Shown here piece by piece: positions 19,514 through 28,560 of a stretch of DNA of 64,000 nt. The translations under genes were made by a program, and so were the position numbers. This stretch comes from Faecalibacterium sp. An121 (GTDB lineage: Bacteria; Bacillota; Clostridia; Oscillospirales; Ruminococcaceae). Location of the stretch: contig NZ_NFLM01000002.1 in the NCBI RefSeq assembly GCF_002160915.1, forward strand, positions 62,001 to 126,000. The letters run 5' to 3'. The stretch's first letter is position 1; each line of letters begins with the position of its first letter. The notes under the pieces were generated by a model. That model was not told the origin of the DNA and did no database searches. It worked only from the letters and a program-made list of their open reading frames with translations.

Positions 19514-20380
19514 GTGCGCATCAAAAAGGTCATCAACAACAACATCCTATGCGTCATCGACGAAAAAGGCATCGAGAGCATCGTCACAGGCCGGGGACTG
19601 GGCTTTGGCCGCAAGGTCGGGCAGTTTGTGGACCCCGAGGCGGTGGAAAAGGTCTACCGGATGGAGGACAAGACCGTTCAGCACCGTCTGCGGGAGCTGG
19701 TGGAGCAGATCCCCCTGGAACATCTGCGCCTGACCGAGAGCCTGATCGAGGAGATCCGGGCCGCCGTTCGCCAGCCGCTGAACGAATCCCTGCTGATCAC
19801 CCTGGCCGATCACATCAGCTTCGCCATCCAGCGCAAGGCTCAGGGCATCGAGTTCAAGAACCCGCTGGCCGGCAGTATCTTCTGTTATTACCCCACCGAA
19901 TACCATCTCGGGCAGAAATGCCTGGACATGATCCGCGACACCTGCGGTGTGGAGCTCAACCCCGACGAGGCTGCCTTCATCGCGCTGCACATCGTCAACG
20001 CCGAGCTGAACACCGACATGAGCGAGATGTACGACATCACCCGGCTCATCGACGGCGCGGTGGAGGTGGTGGAATACTTCTATCGCGACCGGGGCGTGTT
20101 CGACCGGGAATCTCTGGATTTCAGCCGCTTTGTGGTGCATCTGCGCTACTTTGCCCAGCGGCTGTTCCAGGACAAGATGATCCCCGACAGCTCCAGCGAG
20201 GAGGACGCGGCCTTCCGGGCCACCATCGCCCGCAGCTGCGCCGAGCACTATAAATGTGCCCAGTGCATTGCGGCCTACATCCAAAACACCTGGCACAAGG
20301 ACCTCTCCCAGGAGGAACTTGTCTATTTGACCATCCATCTCAAACGGGTGGCCGGGGGCCTGCGGCCAGCCACCCCGTAA
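19514..20380 (+). CDS. licT: BglG/LicT family transcription antiterminator
   Basis: A 288-residue antiterminator. Residues 1-55 are the RNA-binding CAT domain (VRIKKVINNNILCVID...VTGRGLGFGRK). Two PTS regulation domains follow, with conserved histidines in LADHIS and ALHIVNAE (PRD1) and in FVVHLRYFAQR and LTIHLKRV (PRD2). Phosphorylation of these by HPr and EII reports sugar availability. The GTG at 19514 is preceded by AAAGGGAGG and gives the exact family N-terminus. It is followed by a second RAT and the PTS gene, its evident target. Confidence 0.95.
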   Translation: MRIKKVINNNILCVIDEKGIESIVTGRGLGFGRKVGQFVDPEAVEKVYRMEDKTVQHRLRELVEQIPLEHLRLTESLIEEIRAAVRQPLNESLLITLADHISFAIQRKAQGIEFKNPLAGSIFCYYPTEYHLGQKCLDMIRDTCGVELNPDEAAFIALHIVNAELNTDMSEMYDITRLIDGAVEVVEYFYRDRGVFDRESLDFSRFVVHLRYFAQRLFQDKMIPDSSSEEDAAFRATIARSCAEHYKCAQCIAAYIQNTWHKDLSQEELVYLTIHLKRVAGGLRPATP

Positions 20381-20388
20381 AGCCACAC

Positions 20389-20486
20389 AGGATAGTGACT
20401 GCATCGATCGTTATGTAGGCTAGACCTGTACATTTTGCCGCGGCAGTGCGCCCTGCCGGCGCCGGCAATGTGTACAGGTCTTTTTT
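20389..20486 (+). promoter_or_regulatory. RAT antiterminator and terminator upstream of the PTS gene
   Basis: AGGATAGTGACTGCAT...TAGGCTAGACCT (20389-20427) is a second RAT. The alternative hairpin pairs AGACCTGTACA (20422-20432) with TGTACAGGTCT (20471-20481), followed by six T. LicT bound to the RAT would block this terminator and allow PTS expression. Confidence 0.9.
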
Positions 20487-20513
20487 ATACCGACAGACCA
20501 AAGGAGGATTTTC

Positions 20514-22655
20514 ATGAAAGACAAGATCTTTGGCGTATTGCAGCGTGTCGGCCGCTCCTTCATGCTGCCCATCGCCCTGCTGCCAGTGGCGGGCCTGCTG
20601 CTGGGCATCGGCAGCTCGTTCACCAACGAGACCATGCTGGAGGCCTATGGCCTGACCGGCGTCATCCACCCCGGCACCATCCCCTATACGGTGCTGGATA
20701 TCATGAACCAGTGCGGCAGCGTGGTCTTCAACAACCTCGCGCTGCTGTTCGCCATGGGCGTGGCCATCGGCATGGCCAAAAAGGAGAAGGAAGTGGCCGC
20801 CCTCTCCGGCGCCATCGCCTACCTGGTCATGAACACGGCCATCTGCGCCATGATCAACGCCAGCGGCGGCGTGGAAGCCATGGCGGCCAACACCACCACC
20901 TCGGTGCTGGGCATCACCTCTTTGCAGATGGGCGTGTTCGGCGGCATCATCGTGGGCCTGGGCGTGGCGGCTCTGCACAACCGCTTTTATAAGACGCAGC
21001 TGCCCCAGGTGCTCTCCTTCTTCGGAGGCACCCGCTTTGTGCCCATCGTCTGTACTGCGGTCTACCTGCTGGTGGGCATCGCCATGTTCTATGTCTGGCC
21101 GGTGGTGCAGCACGGCATCGGCCTGCTGGGCAACCTGGTCATCAGCTCGGGCTACGCGGGCACCTTCATCTACGGCCTGATCGAGCGTGCCCTGATCCCC
21201 TTCGGCCTGCACCACGTCTTCTATATGCCCTTCTGGCAGACTGCCGTGGGCGGCACCGCCGTCATCGACGGGGTCACCGTCCAGGGCGCGCAGAACATCT
21301 TCTTTGCCGAGCTGGCTTCCAAGACGGTCACCGAGTTCTCGGTGGACGCCACCCGCTTTATGGCCGGCAAGTTCCCCCTGATGATCTTTGGCCTGCCCGG
21401 CGCAGCTCTGGCCATGTACCGCACCGCCCGTCCCCAAAAGCGCAAGGTCGTCTTTGGCCTGCTGCTGTCGGCTGCCCTGACCTCCATGGTCACCGGCATC
21501 ACCGAGCCGCTGGAATTCACCTTCCTCTTTGTGGCCCCCCTGATGTACGCGGTCCACTGCGTGTATGCCGGTCTGGCCTATATGCTGATGCACATTCTCA
21601 ACGTCTGCGTGGGCATGACCTTCTCGGGCGGCCTGATCGACCTGACCCTCTTTGGCATCCTGCAGGGCAACGCCAAGACCCACTGGATCTGGGTCGTGAT
21701 CGTGGGTGTGGGCTACTTTGTGCTGTACTACATCACCTTCACCCTGATGATCTGCCTGATGGACCTCAAGACCCCCGGCCGTGAGCCGGACGACGAGGAG
21801 CCCAAGCTCTACACCCGCAGTGACATGAAGGAGAACGCCGGCCCCGGCGCTGCTCCCGCCGGCGACAACGTCTCGGCCACCATCCTGCGGGGCCTGGGCG
21901 GCAAGGCCAACATCTCGGATGTGGACTGCTGCGCCACCCGTCTGCGCGTGACGGTGGTGGACTCCAACAAGGTCAGCGACGGCCTGCTCAAGCAGAGCGG
22001 CGCTTCGGGCGTGGTCCACAAGGGCAACGGCATCCAGGTCATCTATGGCCCCCAGGTGGCGGTGATCAAATCCAATCTGGTGGACTTCATGGAGACTCCC
22101 GCCGCCGACAAGCTGGAGGCCGCCCCCGACTACGCCGCAGCTCCCGCTCCGGCGCCGGCGCCTGCCAAGGCCGCCCCTGCCAAGGCCGCCCCTGCCAAAG
22201 CCGCGCCGGCCACTCTGGGCGCACATATGGCCGGCACCGTGGTGCCCATGAACGAGGTGCAGGACGAGGCCTTTGCCTCCTGCGCTTTGGGCGAGGGCGT
22301 GGCCATCGAGCCCAGCGAGGGCAAGCTCTACGCCCCCGCCGACGCCCTGGTGGACAACCTCTTTGACACCCATCACGCCGTCAGTCTTGTGACCTCCACC
22401 GGCGCAGAGATCCTGCTGCACGTGGGCATCGACACCGTCAAGCTGAATGGGCAGTATTTCACCCCCCATGTCCAAAACGGACAGAAGGTCAAGAAGGGCG
22501 ATCTGCTGATCAGCTTCGACCAGCAGGCCATCAAGGCCGCAGGCTATCTGTGCACCACCCCCATGATCGTCTGCAACACCGACGACTACGCCGCCGTCAA
22601 AGTCCTGACCAGCGGCGCCGTCCAGCCGGGCCAGGACCTTGTGCATCTCGAGTAA
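20514..22655 (+). CDS. PTS transporter EIICBA, glucose/maltose family
   Basis: A 713-residue three-domain sugar permease that imports and phosphorylates a sugar. EIIC occupies about 1-425 with many membrane helices (MLPIALLPVAGLLLGIGSS at the start). EIIB (about 455-540) has the phospho-cysteine in ISDVDCCATRLRV. An Ala/Pro linker of APAPAPAKAAPAK repeats leads to EIIA (about 570-713), with the His in LLHVGIDTVKLNG. The ATG at 20514 follows AAAGGAGG. Expression is controlled by the upstream RAT and LicT. With the GH4 6-phospho-alpha-glucosidase in the same window, a maltose-type or other alpha-glucoside substrate is plausible, but glucose cannot be excluded. Confidence 0.93.
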   Translation: MKDKIFGVLQRVGRSFMLPIALLPVAGLLLGIGSSFTNETMLEAYGLTGVIHPGTIPYTVLDIMNQCGSVVFNNLALLFAMGVAIGMAKKEKEVAALSGAIAYLVMNTAICAMINASGGVEAMAANTTTSVLGITSLQMGVFGGIIVGLGVAALHNRFYKTQLPQVLSFFGGTRFVPIVCTAVYLLVGIAMFYVWPVVQHGIGLLGNLVISSGYAGTFIYGLIERALIPFGLHHVFYMPFWQTAVGGTAVIDGVTVQGAQNIFFAELASKTVTEFSVDATRFMAGKFPLMIFGLPGAALAMYRTARPQKRKVVFGLLLSAALTSMVTGITEPLEFTFLFVAPLMYAVHCVYAGLAYMLMHILNVCVGMTFSGGLIDLTLFGILQGNAKTHWIWVVIVGVGYFVLYYITFTLMICLMDLKTPGREPDDEEPKLYTRSDMKENAGPGAAPAGDNVSATILRGLGGKANISDVDCCATRLRVTVVDSNKVSDGLLKQSGASGVVHKGNGIQVIYGPQVAVIKSNLVDFMETPAADKLEAAPDYAAAPAPAPAPAKAAPAKAAPAKAAPATLGAHMAGTVVPMNEVQDEAFASCALGEGVAIEPSEGKLYAPADALVDNLFDTHHAVSLVTSTGAEILLHVGIDTVKLNGQYFTPHVQNGQKVKKGDLLISFDQQAIKAAGYLCTTPMIVCNTDDYAAVKVLTSGAVQPGQDLVHLE

Positions 22656-22681
22656 CCCCTTCCGTTACACCCTGAAACCAG

Positions 22682-22720
22682 AAACCGGGCTTCCCTTTTA
22701 CAGGGAGGCCCGGTCTTTTG
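22682..22720 (+). terminator. intrinsic terminator after the PTS gene
   Basis: ACCGGGC and GGCCCGGT enclose CCCT/AGGG and are followed by CTTTTGTTT. It lies between the convergent PTS and pepC genes. Confidence 0.8.
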
Positions 22721-22735
22721 TTTCCGGTTTTGGTT

Positions 22736-24064
22736 TTATGCCAGAGAGCCCATGGGGTCCCAGGGGGCCAGCTCGATGGGCTCGCCTTCCAGGGCCTGGC
22801 GCTGGGCATCGCTCAAAAAGCGCTTGTGGATCACGGCCTGGTAAACGAACTGGTCGAACCACTTGTCGCTGGCCACAAAGTAGCCCTTCCGGCCGGCGGT
22901 CTCACCCCAGCTGTTCTCGATCTTCCAGCGGTCGGGCCGGCCGGCTGCGTCCAGGTTGACGCCGCAGAGCACCATGGCGTGGTTCATGGCGCTGTCACGG
23001 TAGTCCAGGCGCTCGGCCTTGGTGAGGCTCAGGTCCAGCCCGCCCAGCAGTTCGCCGTACAAAAAGCTGTCGGGGTCCCAGATGCCGTCGTCGCGGCTGC
23101 CAAACTTGCCGCAGTCGCTGCCAAACCACACCGGCTCGCCCGCCTTCAGCTGGGCCACCGCCAGGGCTTTCATCTCCTCCATGGGCAGGTTGAGATGGCG
23201 CACTCGGCCTTCCACCACATTGCCCAGGTATTTGACGGTGTAGGTCTTGCCAAAGGGCTTGTCCTGGGTGGGGGCGTGGATGACGCTGACGTAGTCCTCC
23301 AGCTCCAGCCCGATGTACTTTTCATAGAAGTCCACCGGCGTCAGATCCCGGTCCACATGGTAGACGCCCTCCTTGTCGGTGTAGGCAAAGTCGAAACGGT
23401 CCACCGGGCGTCCAAAGCAGATGCACAGGGCCTTGAACAGCTCGGCCAGCATCTCGTCCTTGCGGGCGGCCGTGTCGCCGCCGGCGGCAGCCAGGGCCCG
23501 CAGCTCGATGGCGTCCTTGCGCAGCTTGGTGTTGAGCAGGCGCATCAGCTCGGCCGTGCCGCAGGACTGCGCCGTCTCGGGCATGACGCTGGCCGGCACG
23601 ATGCCATACTTCCTGACGATGCTGACCATCATATCCCACTGGCCGCCGTCGCTGATGCCGTTCAGCACCCAGTCGAGGGTCCGGTCCGCCACCGGCCGTT
23701 CGGCGCAGTCCAGCACGCTCTCCAGAAAGAAGTTGATCTTCTCAAACTTGTCCCAGAAGCCCAGCCAGTTGCCCGACAGCTCGAACTTGTCCAGGCCGCA
23801 CTTTTCCGCCACGATCTCCCGCATCACGTTCATGGATGCGAACAGCCAGCAGCGGCCGCTCTTTTGCTGCGCGGTGATGCCCCGGGTCTTGACCTCGACC
23901 GAAAAGCTGTCCTCCAGTTTGGCGGCCGCCATGGGATCCATGGCCGCCTTGCCCAGCGGACTGTGGGTGACGGCTGCCGTCAGCACCCGGGCCTCCCTGT
24001 CTGCGTCATAGTCTGCCTTGAAAGCGGCGATCATGGCAGGAGTGATCGATCTTGCGTGTTCCAT
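22736..24064 (-). CDS. pepC: aminopeptidase C (bleomycin hydrolase family, C1B)
   Basis: A 442-residue cytoplasmic cysteine aminopeptidase, usually a hexamer. The catalytic Cys72 lies in SGRCWLFASMNVMR; the His is in SAMNHAMVLCGVN and the Asn in WKIENSWGETAG. Length and blocks fit PepC of Firmicutes. It releases N-terminal residues from peptides. The ATG at 24064 has a modest GAGGT site. It is a single gene, convergent with the PTS gene. Confidence 0.95.
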   Translation of the reverse strand: MEHARSITPAMIAAFKADYDADREARVLTAAVTHSPLGKAAMDPMAAAKLEDSFSVEVKTRGITAQQKSGRCWLFASMNVMREIVAEKCGLDKFELSGNWLGFWDKFEKINFFLESVLDCAERPVADRTLDWVLNGISDGGQWDMMVSIVRKYGIVPASVMPETAQSCGTAELMRLLNTKLRKDAIELRALAAAGGDTAARKDEMLAELFKALCICFGRPVDRFDFAYTDKEGVYHVDRDLTPVDFYEKYIGLELEDYVSVIHAPTQDKPFGKTYTVKYLGNVVEGRVRHLNLPMEEMKALAVAQLKAGEPVWFGSDCGKFGSRDDGIWDPDSFLYGELLGGLDLSLTKAERLDYRDSAMNHAMVLCGVNLDAAGRPDRWKIENSWGETAGRKGYFVASDKWFDQFVYQAVIHKRFLSDAQRQALEGEPIELAPWDPMGSLA

Positions 24065-24180
24065 TGCTTTTTACCTCATTTGTTTTTTCATCCGCAGCCG
24101 GCAGAGCGCCGGCGTGCTTTTTTGTTCCAAACCGGATCGGCTGCGGTCCATCGTAATACTATAACGTCCCGCCGGGCTTG

Positions 24181-25197
24181 TCAATCTTTTTTGGCCAAAG
24201 TCGCCCCAAAGGCCCTGCGCAGCGCATCGGCGCGGCGTGCGATCTGCACCCGGGCCGCCGGCGAATCCCGGAAGAAATCGAAACCGTGGAAGGTGCCTTC
24301 CACCTTTTCCAGCTGCACCCTGGCGCCGGCGCGGGCCAGGGCCGCGGCATAGGCGATCCCCTCGTCCCGCAGGCAGTCGAACTGCTCCACCTCCACATAG
24401 GCGTCGGGCAGCCCTGCAAAGCTGTCCGCCTCCATGGGCGAGGCGTAAGCCCGGCGGCTGCCCCAGCCGTTGCGCAGGTACAGCCGCCACATCCTCCGGT
24501 TCAGACGGGCGTTCCAGCAGGGACTGTCGGTGAACTGCCGGATGGAAAGGGTCTGCATCCGGGCGTCCGTCACCGGGTAGACCAGCAGCTGGAAGCAGAG
24601 CCGGACCTCCCCCGTATCCCGCGCCCAGAGGGCACAGGCCGCGGCTAGGTCTCCCCCGGCGCTGTCGCCTCCCACCGCGATGCGGTCCCGGCAGACCCCC
24701 AGCCGGCTGCTGTGTTCCCAGACGAACTGCATTGCGTCGCAGCAGTCCTCAAAGGCCGCCGGGAAAGCGGCCTGTTCGCTGGTGCGGTAGTGCACAAGTA
24801 CCACCTTGCACCCTGCGCCCAGGCTGTAATCCATGACGTTCTGGTGGATGTAGCCCGCGTCGGCAAAGCAGAACCCGCCGCCGTGGAAGTAGACCAGACA
24901 GGGCAGCTCCCCCTGCGCCCCCACCGGCTCATAGACCGTCAGGGGCACTTTCCGTCCGTCCCGGCCGCGCGCTGTCTGCCTGGTCCGCCGCAGGCCGGGT
25001 CCCACCGGCGGCAGGGGCATCCGGGCCAGTACCCGGTTGCCCAGGGCCGCCGTCCGAGGCCCCACCAGCACACCCGGCACTACAAACAGGTGCAAAGGCG
25101 GGCAGCCCCTGGCCAGAGGATATTTGCGGTCCCGGCAGAATTTCCAGGCGGCCGCCCCCAGTGTCAGGGCCGCCGCCCATCGGATCTTTTGATGCAT
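24181..25197 (-). CDS. alpha/beta hydrolase, hormone-sensitive-lipase family
   Basis: A 338-residue esterase-like protein. The oxyanion-hole HGGG is in YFHGGGFCFAD, the nucleophile in GGDSAGGDLAAA, the acid in VEQFDCLRDEG and the histidine in GTFHGFDFF, so the triad is complete. The first 20 residues (WAAALTLGAAAWKF) are hydrophobic and could anchor it to the membrane. The ATG at 25197 follows GAAGGGAGG, and a TATAAT stands about 30 bp upstream on the same strand. Substrate unknown; short-chain esters are typical of the family. Confidence 0.88.
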   Translation of the reverse strand: MHQKIRWAAALTLGAAAWKFCRDRKYPLARGCPPLHLFVVPGVLVGPRTAALGNRVLARMPLPPVGPGLRRTRQTARGRDGRKVPLTVYEPVGAQGELPCLVYFHGGGFCFADAGYIHQNVMDYSLGAGCKVVLVHYRTSEQAAFPAAFEDCCDAMQFVWEHSSRLGVCRDRIAVGGDSAGGDLAAACALWARDTGEVRLCFQLLVYPVTDARMQTLSIRQFTDSPCWNARLNRRMWRLYLRNGWGSRRAYASPMEADSFAGLPDAYVEVEQFDCLRDEGIAYAAALARAGARVQLEKVEGTFHGFDFFRDSPAARVQIARRADALRRAFGATLAKKD

Positions 25198-25373
25198 GAC
25201 AGTTCCTCCCTTCGCTGTTTCCATTATAGCAGTCCGGGCCGCATCTGAAAAGACGCAGTGTTTCGGCGCGCCGGGGATGGCGCTTTGCGGCAAAGCGTGA
25301 TACAATACAGAAAAAGGACACCGCCGCGCCTGCGGGTACGGCCCTGCACAACACCAGGAAAGGAAATCGAGCT

Positions 25374-25784
25374 ATGAAAATCGCAGTTCCCTATGAAAAC
25401 GGCAATATCTTCCCTCATTTCGGCCGCACGGTCCAGTTCAAGCTGTACGAGGTGGAAAACGGCCAGGTGACCGCCACCCGGGTGCTGGGCACCCACGGCC
25501 AGGGCCACGGCGCTCTGGCCGGCCTGCTGGAGCAGACGGGCGTTGACGTGCTGATCTGCGGCGGCATCGGAGGCGGAGCGCAGACCGCCCTGTCCACCGT
25601 GGGCATCCGGCTGTACGGCGGCGTGTCCGGCCCGGCCGACCAGGCGGTCCAGAACCTGCTGGCGGGCACCCTGGCCTATGACCCCGCCGTCCATTGCGAC
25701 CATCACGGCCAGGAGCACGGCCAGCACAACTGCCACAGCGAGGAAAAGCACGGCTGCGCCGGCAACGGCGGCTGCGGCCGCTGA
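25374..25784 (+). CDS. NifX/NifB-type iron-molybdenum cofactor-binding domain protein
   Basis: A 136-residue protein with the dinitrogenase Fe-Mo cofactor biosynthesis fold (MKIAVPYENGNIFPHFGR...ICGGIGGGAQTAL). In non-nitrogen-fixing anaerobes such small proteins are orphan metal-cluster carriers. The last 35 residues are His/Cys-rich (HCDHHGQEHGQHNCHSEEK, GGCGR), probably a metal-binding tail. The ATG at 25374 follows AGGAAAG. It starts 34 bp before the TetR gene, so they may share a transcript. Confidence 0.85.
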   Translation: MKIAVPYENGNIFPHFGRTVQFKLYEVENGQVTATRVLGTHGQGHGALAGLLEQTGVDVLICGGIGGGAQTALSTVGIRLYGGVSGPADQAVQNLLAGTLAYDPAVHCDHHGQEHGQHNCHSEEKHGCAGNGGCGR

Positions 25785-25818
25785 CCCGCTATCCAGCCCG
25801 GGCTGCAAGGAGGAGGCT

Positions 25819-26382
25819 ATGTCCAATATCACCAAAAAAGCGCTGGAGGCATCCCTGAAAAAGATGATGCTGAAAAAGCCACTGGCCAAGATCACCATAC
25901 GGGACATCACCGACGACTGCGGCATCAGCCGCATGACCTTTTACTACCACTTCCAGGACATCTACGACCTGATCGAATGGTCCTGCATCGAGGACGCTAC
26001 CCAGGCATTGCAGGGCAAAAAGACCTATGACACCTGGAGCGAGGGCCTGCTGCAGGTCTTTGAGGCCGTGCTGGAAAACAAGCCCTTTGTGATGAACGCC
26101 TACCGCTGCATCAGCCGGGAGCAGATGGAGAATTTCCTGTTCCGGATGACCTATGACCTGATCCGCGGCGTGGTGGACGAAAAGAGCCAGGGCGTCCCCA
26201 TCACCGAGGAGCAGAAAGCCTTCATCGCCGGCTTTTACAAGTACAGCTTTGTGGGCCTGATGCTGGACTGGATCAAGCGCGGCATGACCCAGGACTACCG
26301 CCTCCTGGTCCAGGATATCACCCTGACGGTCCAGGGCAGCGTCTCCCTTGCCATCCAGAATTTCGCCCAGGCCGGCCGCTGA
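25819..26382 (+). CDS. TetR family regulator (DhaS-like)
   Basis: A 187-residue TetR-type repressor. The N-terminal helix-turn-helix is ITIRDITDDCGISRMTFYYHFQDIYDLIEW; the C-terminal ligand domain (about 70-185) resembles that of DhaS-like proteins. The ATG at 25819 follows AAGGAGGAGG. It lies directly upstream of the oleate hydratase gene in the same direction, and TetR regulators are often found beside oleate hydratase genes, so fatty-acid-responsive control of that gene is likely. Confidence 0.88.
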   Translation: MSNITKKALEASLKKMMLKKPLAKITIRDITDDCGISRMTFYYHFQDIYDLIEWSCIEDATQALQGKKTYDTWSEGLLQVFEAVLENKPFVMNAYRCISREQMENFLFRMTYDLIRGVVDEKSQGVPITEEQKAFIAGFYKYSFVGLMLDWIKRGMTQDYRLLVQDITLTVQGSVSLAIQNFAQAGR

Positions 26383-26523
26383 CGGCCCGTCTGCCCCCTT
26401 ACAAACCCGCCCCGGTGTGCAGTTTTTGCGCACCGGGGCTTTTCTGCCCATACCACCCCGCCGTCCTTTTATGCTACCATTCAGGCAACACCTACACATC
26501 ACCCGGAAAGGACGGTCTATCTT

Positions 26524-28497
26524 ATGTCGAACCATTTCTCCAAGCTCACCGCAGCCGCAGCCCTGGGGGCCGCCGGAGCCGGTACCGCCGTGCTGCTGCG
26601 CCGGAAATACCAACAGCAGCAGCGGGCCTGCGCAGTCCGCCAGGCCCGGCAGCTGGCCGGCTACCGCAACACCGAACGGGGCAAACAGCACAAAAATGCC
26701 AAAGGCATCTACTACACCAGCGGCAACTACGAGGCCTTTGCACGGCCCGAAAAGCCCGCCGGGGTGGAGGACAAGCAGGCCTGGATCGTGGGCAGCGGCC
26801 TGGCCGCCCTGGCCGCCGCCTGCTTCCTGGTGCGGGACGGCCAGATGCCGGGGGACCACATCCACATCCTGGAGGCCATGGACGTGGCCGGCGGGGCCTG
26901 CGACGGCATATTCGACCCCACCCGGGGCTACATCATGCGGGGCGGCCGGGAGATGGAGGACCACTTCGAGTGCCTGTGGGACCTGTTCCGCTCCATCCCC
27001 TCCCTCGAGAAGCCGGGGGCCTCGGTTCTGGACGAATTCTACTGGCTGAACAAGCACGACCCCAACTACTCCCTCTGCCGGGCCACCGTCCGCCGGGGGC
27101 AGGACGCCCACACCGACGGCCGGTTCAACCTGAGCCAGAAGGGCTGCATGGAGATCGTCAAACTGTTCATGACCCCCGACCAGGACCTCTACGACAAGAC
27201 CATCGAGGACGTCTTTGACGACGAGGTGTTCCAGTCCACCTTCTGGCTGTACTGGCGCACCATGTTCGCCTTTGAGAACTGGCACAGCGCCCTGGAAATG
27301 AAGCTCTATTTCCAGCGGTTCATCCACCACATCGCCGGTCTGCCCGATTTCAGCGCCCTCAAATTCACCCGCTACAACCAGTACGAGTCCCTGATCCTCC
27401 CCATGCAGAAATACCTGGAGGACGCCGGGGTGGACTTCCGCTTTGGGGTGGAGGTGACCAACGTGCTGTTTGAGCACCGGGACGGCAAAAAGACAGCCAC
27501 CGCCCTGGAATGCCGCTGCGGCGGCAAGGAACAGGGGATCCCTCTGACCGAGAACGACCTGGTCTTTGTCACCAATGGCAGCTGCACCGAGGGCACCATC
27601 TACGGCGACCAGGACCACGCCCCCAACGGGGACGCCGAGGTGCGCACCAGCGGCTGCTGGAGCCTGTGGAAAAACATCGCCCGGCAGGACCCCGCCTTTG
27701 GCCATCCCGAGAAATTCTGCTCCGACATCTCCAAGACCAACTGGGAGTCGGCCACCATCACCACCCTGGACGGCCGCATCCTGCCCTACATCGAGGCCAT
27801 CTGCCAGCGGGACCCCCGCTCGGGCCGTGTGGTCACCGGCGGCATCGTCAGCTGCCAGGACTCCAGCTGGCTGCTCAGCTGGACCATCAACCGCCAGGGC
27901 CAGTTCAAAGAGCAGGACCCCGGCAAGGTCTGCGTCTGGGTCTACGGCCTGTTCACCGACGTGCCCGGGGACTACATCAAAAAGCCCATGAAGGACTGCA
28001 CCGGCTGTGAGATCACCCAGGAGTGGCTCTACCACATCGGGGTGCCGGTGGACCAGATCCCCCAGCTGGCCGCCCACAGCGCCGTCTGCGTCCCCACCAT
28101 GATGCCCTATATCACCGCTTTCTTTATGCCCCGCGCCAAGGGGGACCGCCCCGACGTCATTCCCGACGGCTGCGTCAACTTTGCCTTCCTGGGCCAGTTT
28201 GCCGACACCCCCCGGGATACGGTGTTCACCACCGAATACTCAGTGCGCACCGCCATGGAGGCCGTCTACGGCCTGCTGGGAGTGGACCGCGGCGTGCCCG
28301 AGGTCTGGGGCAGCGTCTACGACATCCGCACCCTGCTGGAGAGCACCGTCTGTCTGATGGACGGGCGCAGCCCGCTGGACGCCCTGCCCGGGCCGGTCCA
28401 GATGGCCGCAAAGCCTCTGCTGCGTCTGGTGCAGGGTACCGTGGCCGAACAGCTGCTGCGCCGCTACAACATCCTGCGGCCCGGCATGATGGAATAA
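26524..28497 (+). CDS. ohyA: oleate hydratase
   Basis: A 657-residue FAD-dependent fatty acid hydratase (MCRA family), converting oleate to 10-hydroxystearate and thereby detoxifying unsaturated fatty acids. After a hydrophobic N-terminal segment (about 9-25), the FAD-binding pattern WIVGSGLAALAAACFL starts at 87 and HILEAMDVAGGACDG follows. The active-site region GGREMEDHFECLWDLF (140-155) contains the conserved glutamate. FLGQFADTPRDTVFTTEYSVR is another family block. The length is usual for Firmicute homologues. ATG at 26524 follows a GGAAAGG site. Host-association role is known for the family. Confidence 0.95.
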   Translation: MSNHFSKLTAAAALGAAGAGTAVLLRRKYQQQQRACAVRQARQLAGYRNTERGKQHKNAKGIYYTSGNYEAFARPEKPAGVEDKQAWIVGSGLAALAAACFLVRDGQMPGDHIHILEAMDVAGGACDGIFDPTRGYIMRGGREMEDHFECLWDLFRSIPSLEKPGASVLDEFYWLNKHDPNYSLCRATVRRGQDAHTDGRFNLSQKGCMEIVKLFMTPDQDLYDKTIEDVFDDEVFQSTFWLYWRTMFAFENWHSALEMKLYFQRFIHHIAGLPDFSALKFTRYNQYESLILPMQKYLEDAGVDFRFGVEVTNVLFEHRDGKKTATALECRCGGKEQGIPLTENDLVFVTNGSCTEGTIYGDQDHAPNGDAEVRTSGCWSLWKNIARQDPAFGHPEKFCSDISKTNWESATITTLDGRILPYIEAICQRDPRSGRVVTGGIVSCQDSSWLLSWTINRQGQFKEQDPGKVCVWVYGLFTDVPGDYIKKPMKDCTGCEITQEWLYHIGVPVDQIPQLAAHSAVCVPTMMPYITAFFMPRAKGDRPDVIPDGCVNFAFLGQFADTPRDTVFTTEYSVRTAMEAVYGLLGVDRGVPEVWGSVYDIRTLLESTVCLMDGRSPLDALPGPVQMAAKPLLRLVQGTVAEQLLRRYNILRPGMME

Positions 28498-28503
28498 GCC
28501 ACG

Positions 28504-28541
28504 CAAAAAGCCCCCCGGCCGCGGTCAGGCCGAGGGGCTGT
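28504..28541 (-). terminator. intrinsic terminator of the sulfotransferase gene
   Basis: AGCCCCTCGGCC and GGCCGGGGGGCT pair around a 7-base loop on the minus strand, followed by TTTTTGCG. It lies between two convergent genes. Confidence 0.75.
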
Positions 28542-28560
28542 CCTGTACCAGGGCCGGTCC

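Noticed and set aside
20340-22646. Very long open frame antisense to the PTS gene
   Set aside because: High GC keeps many antisense frames open here; the translation is low-complexity (His/Gly/Gln/Asp-rich) and the plus-strand protein is a clear PTS permease.
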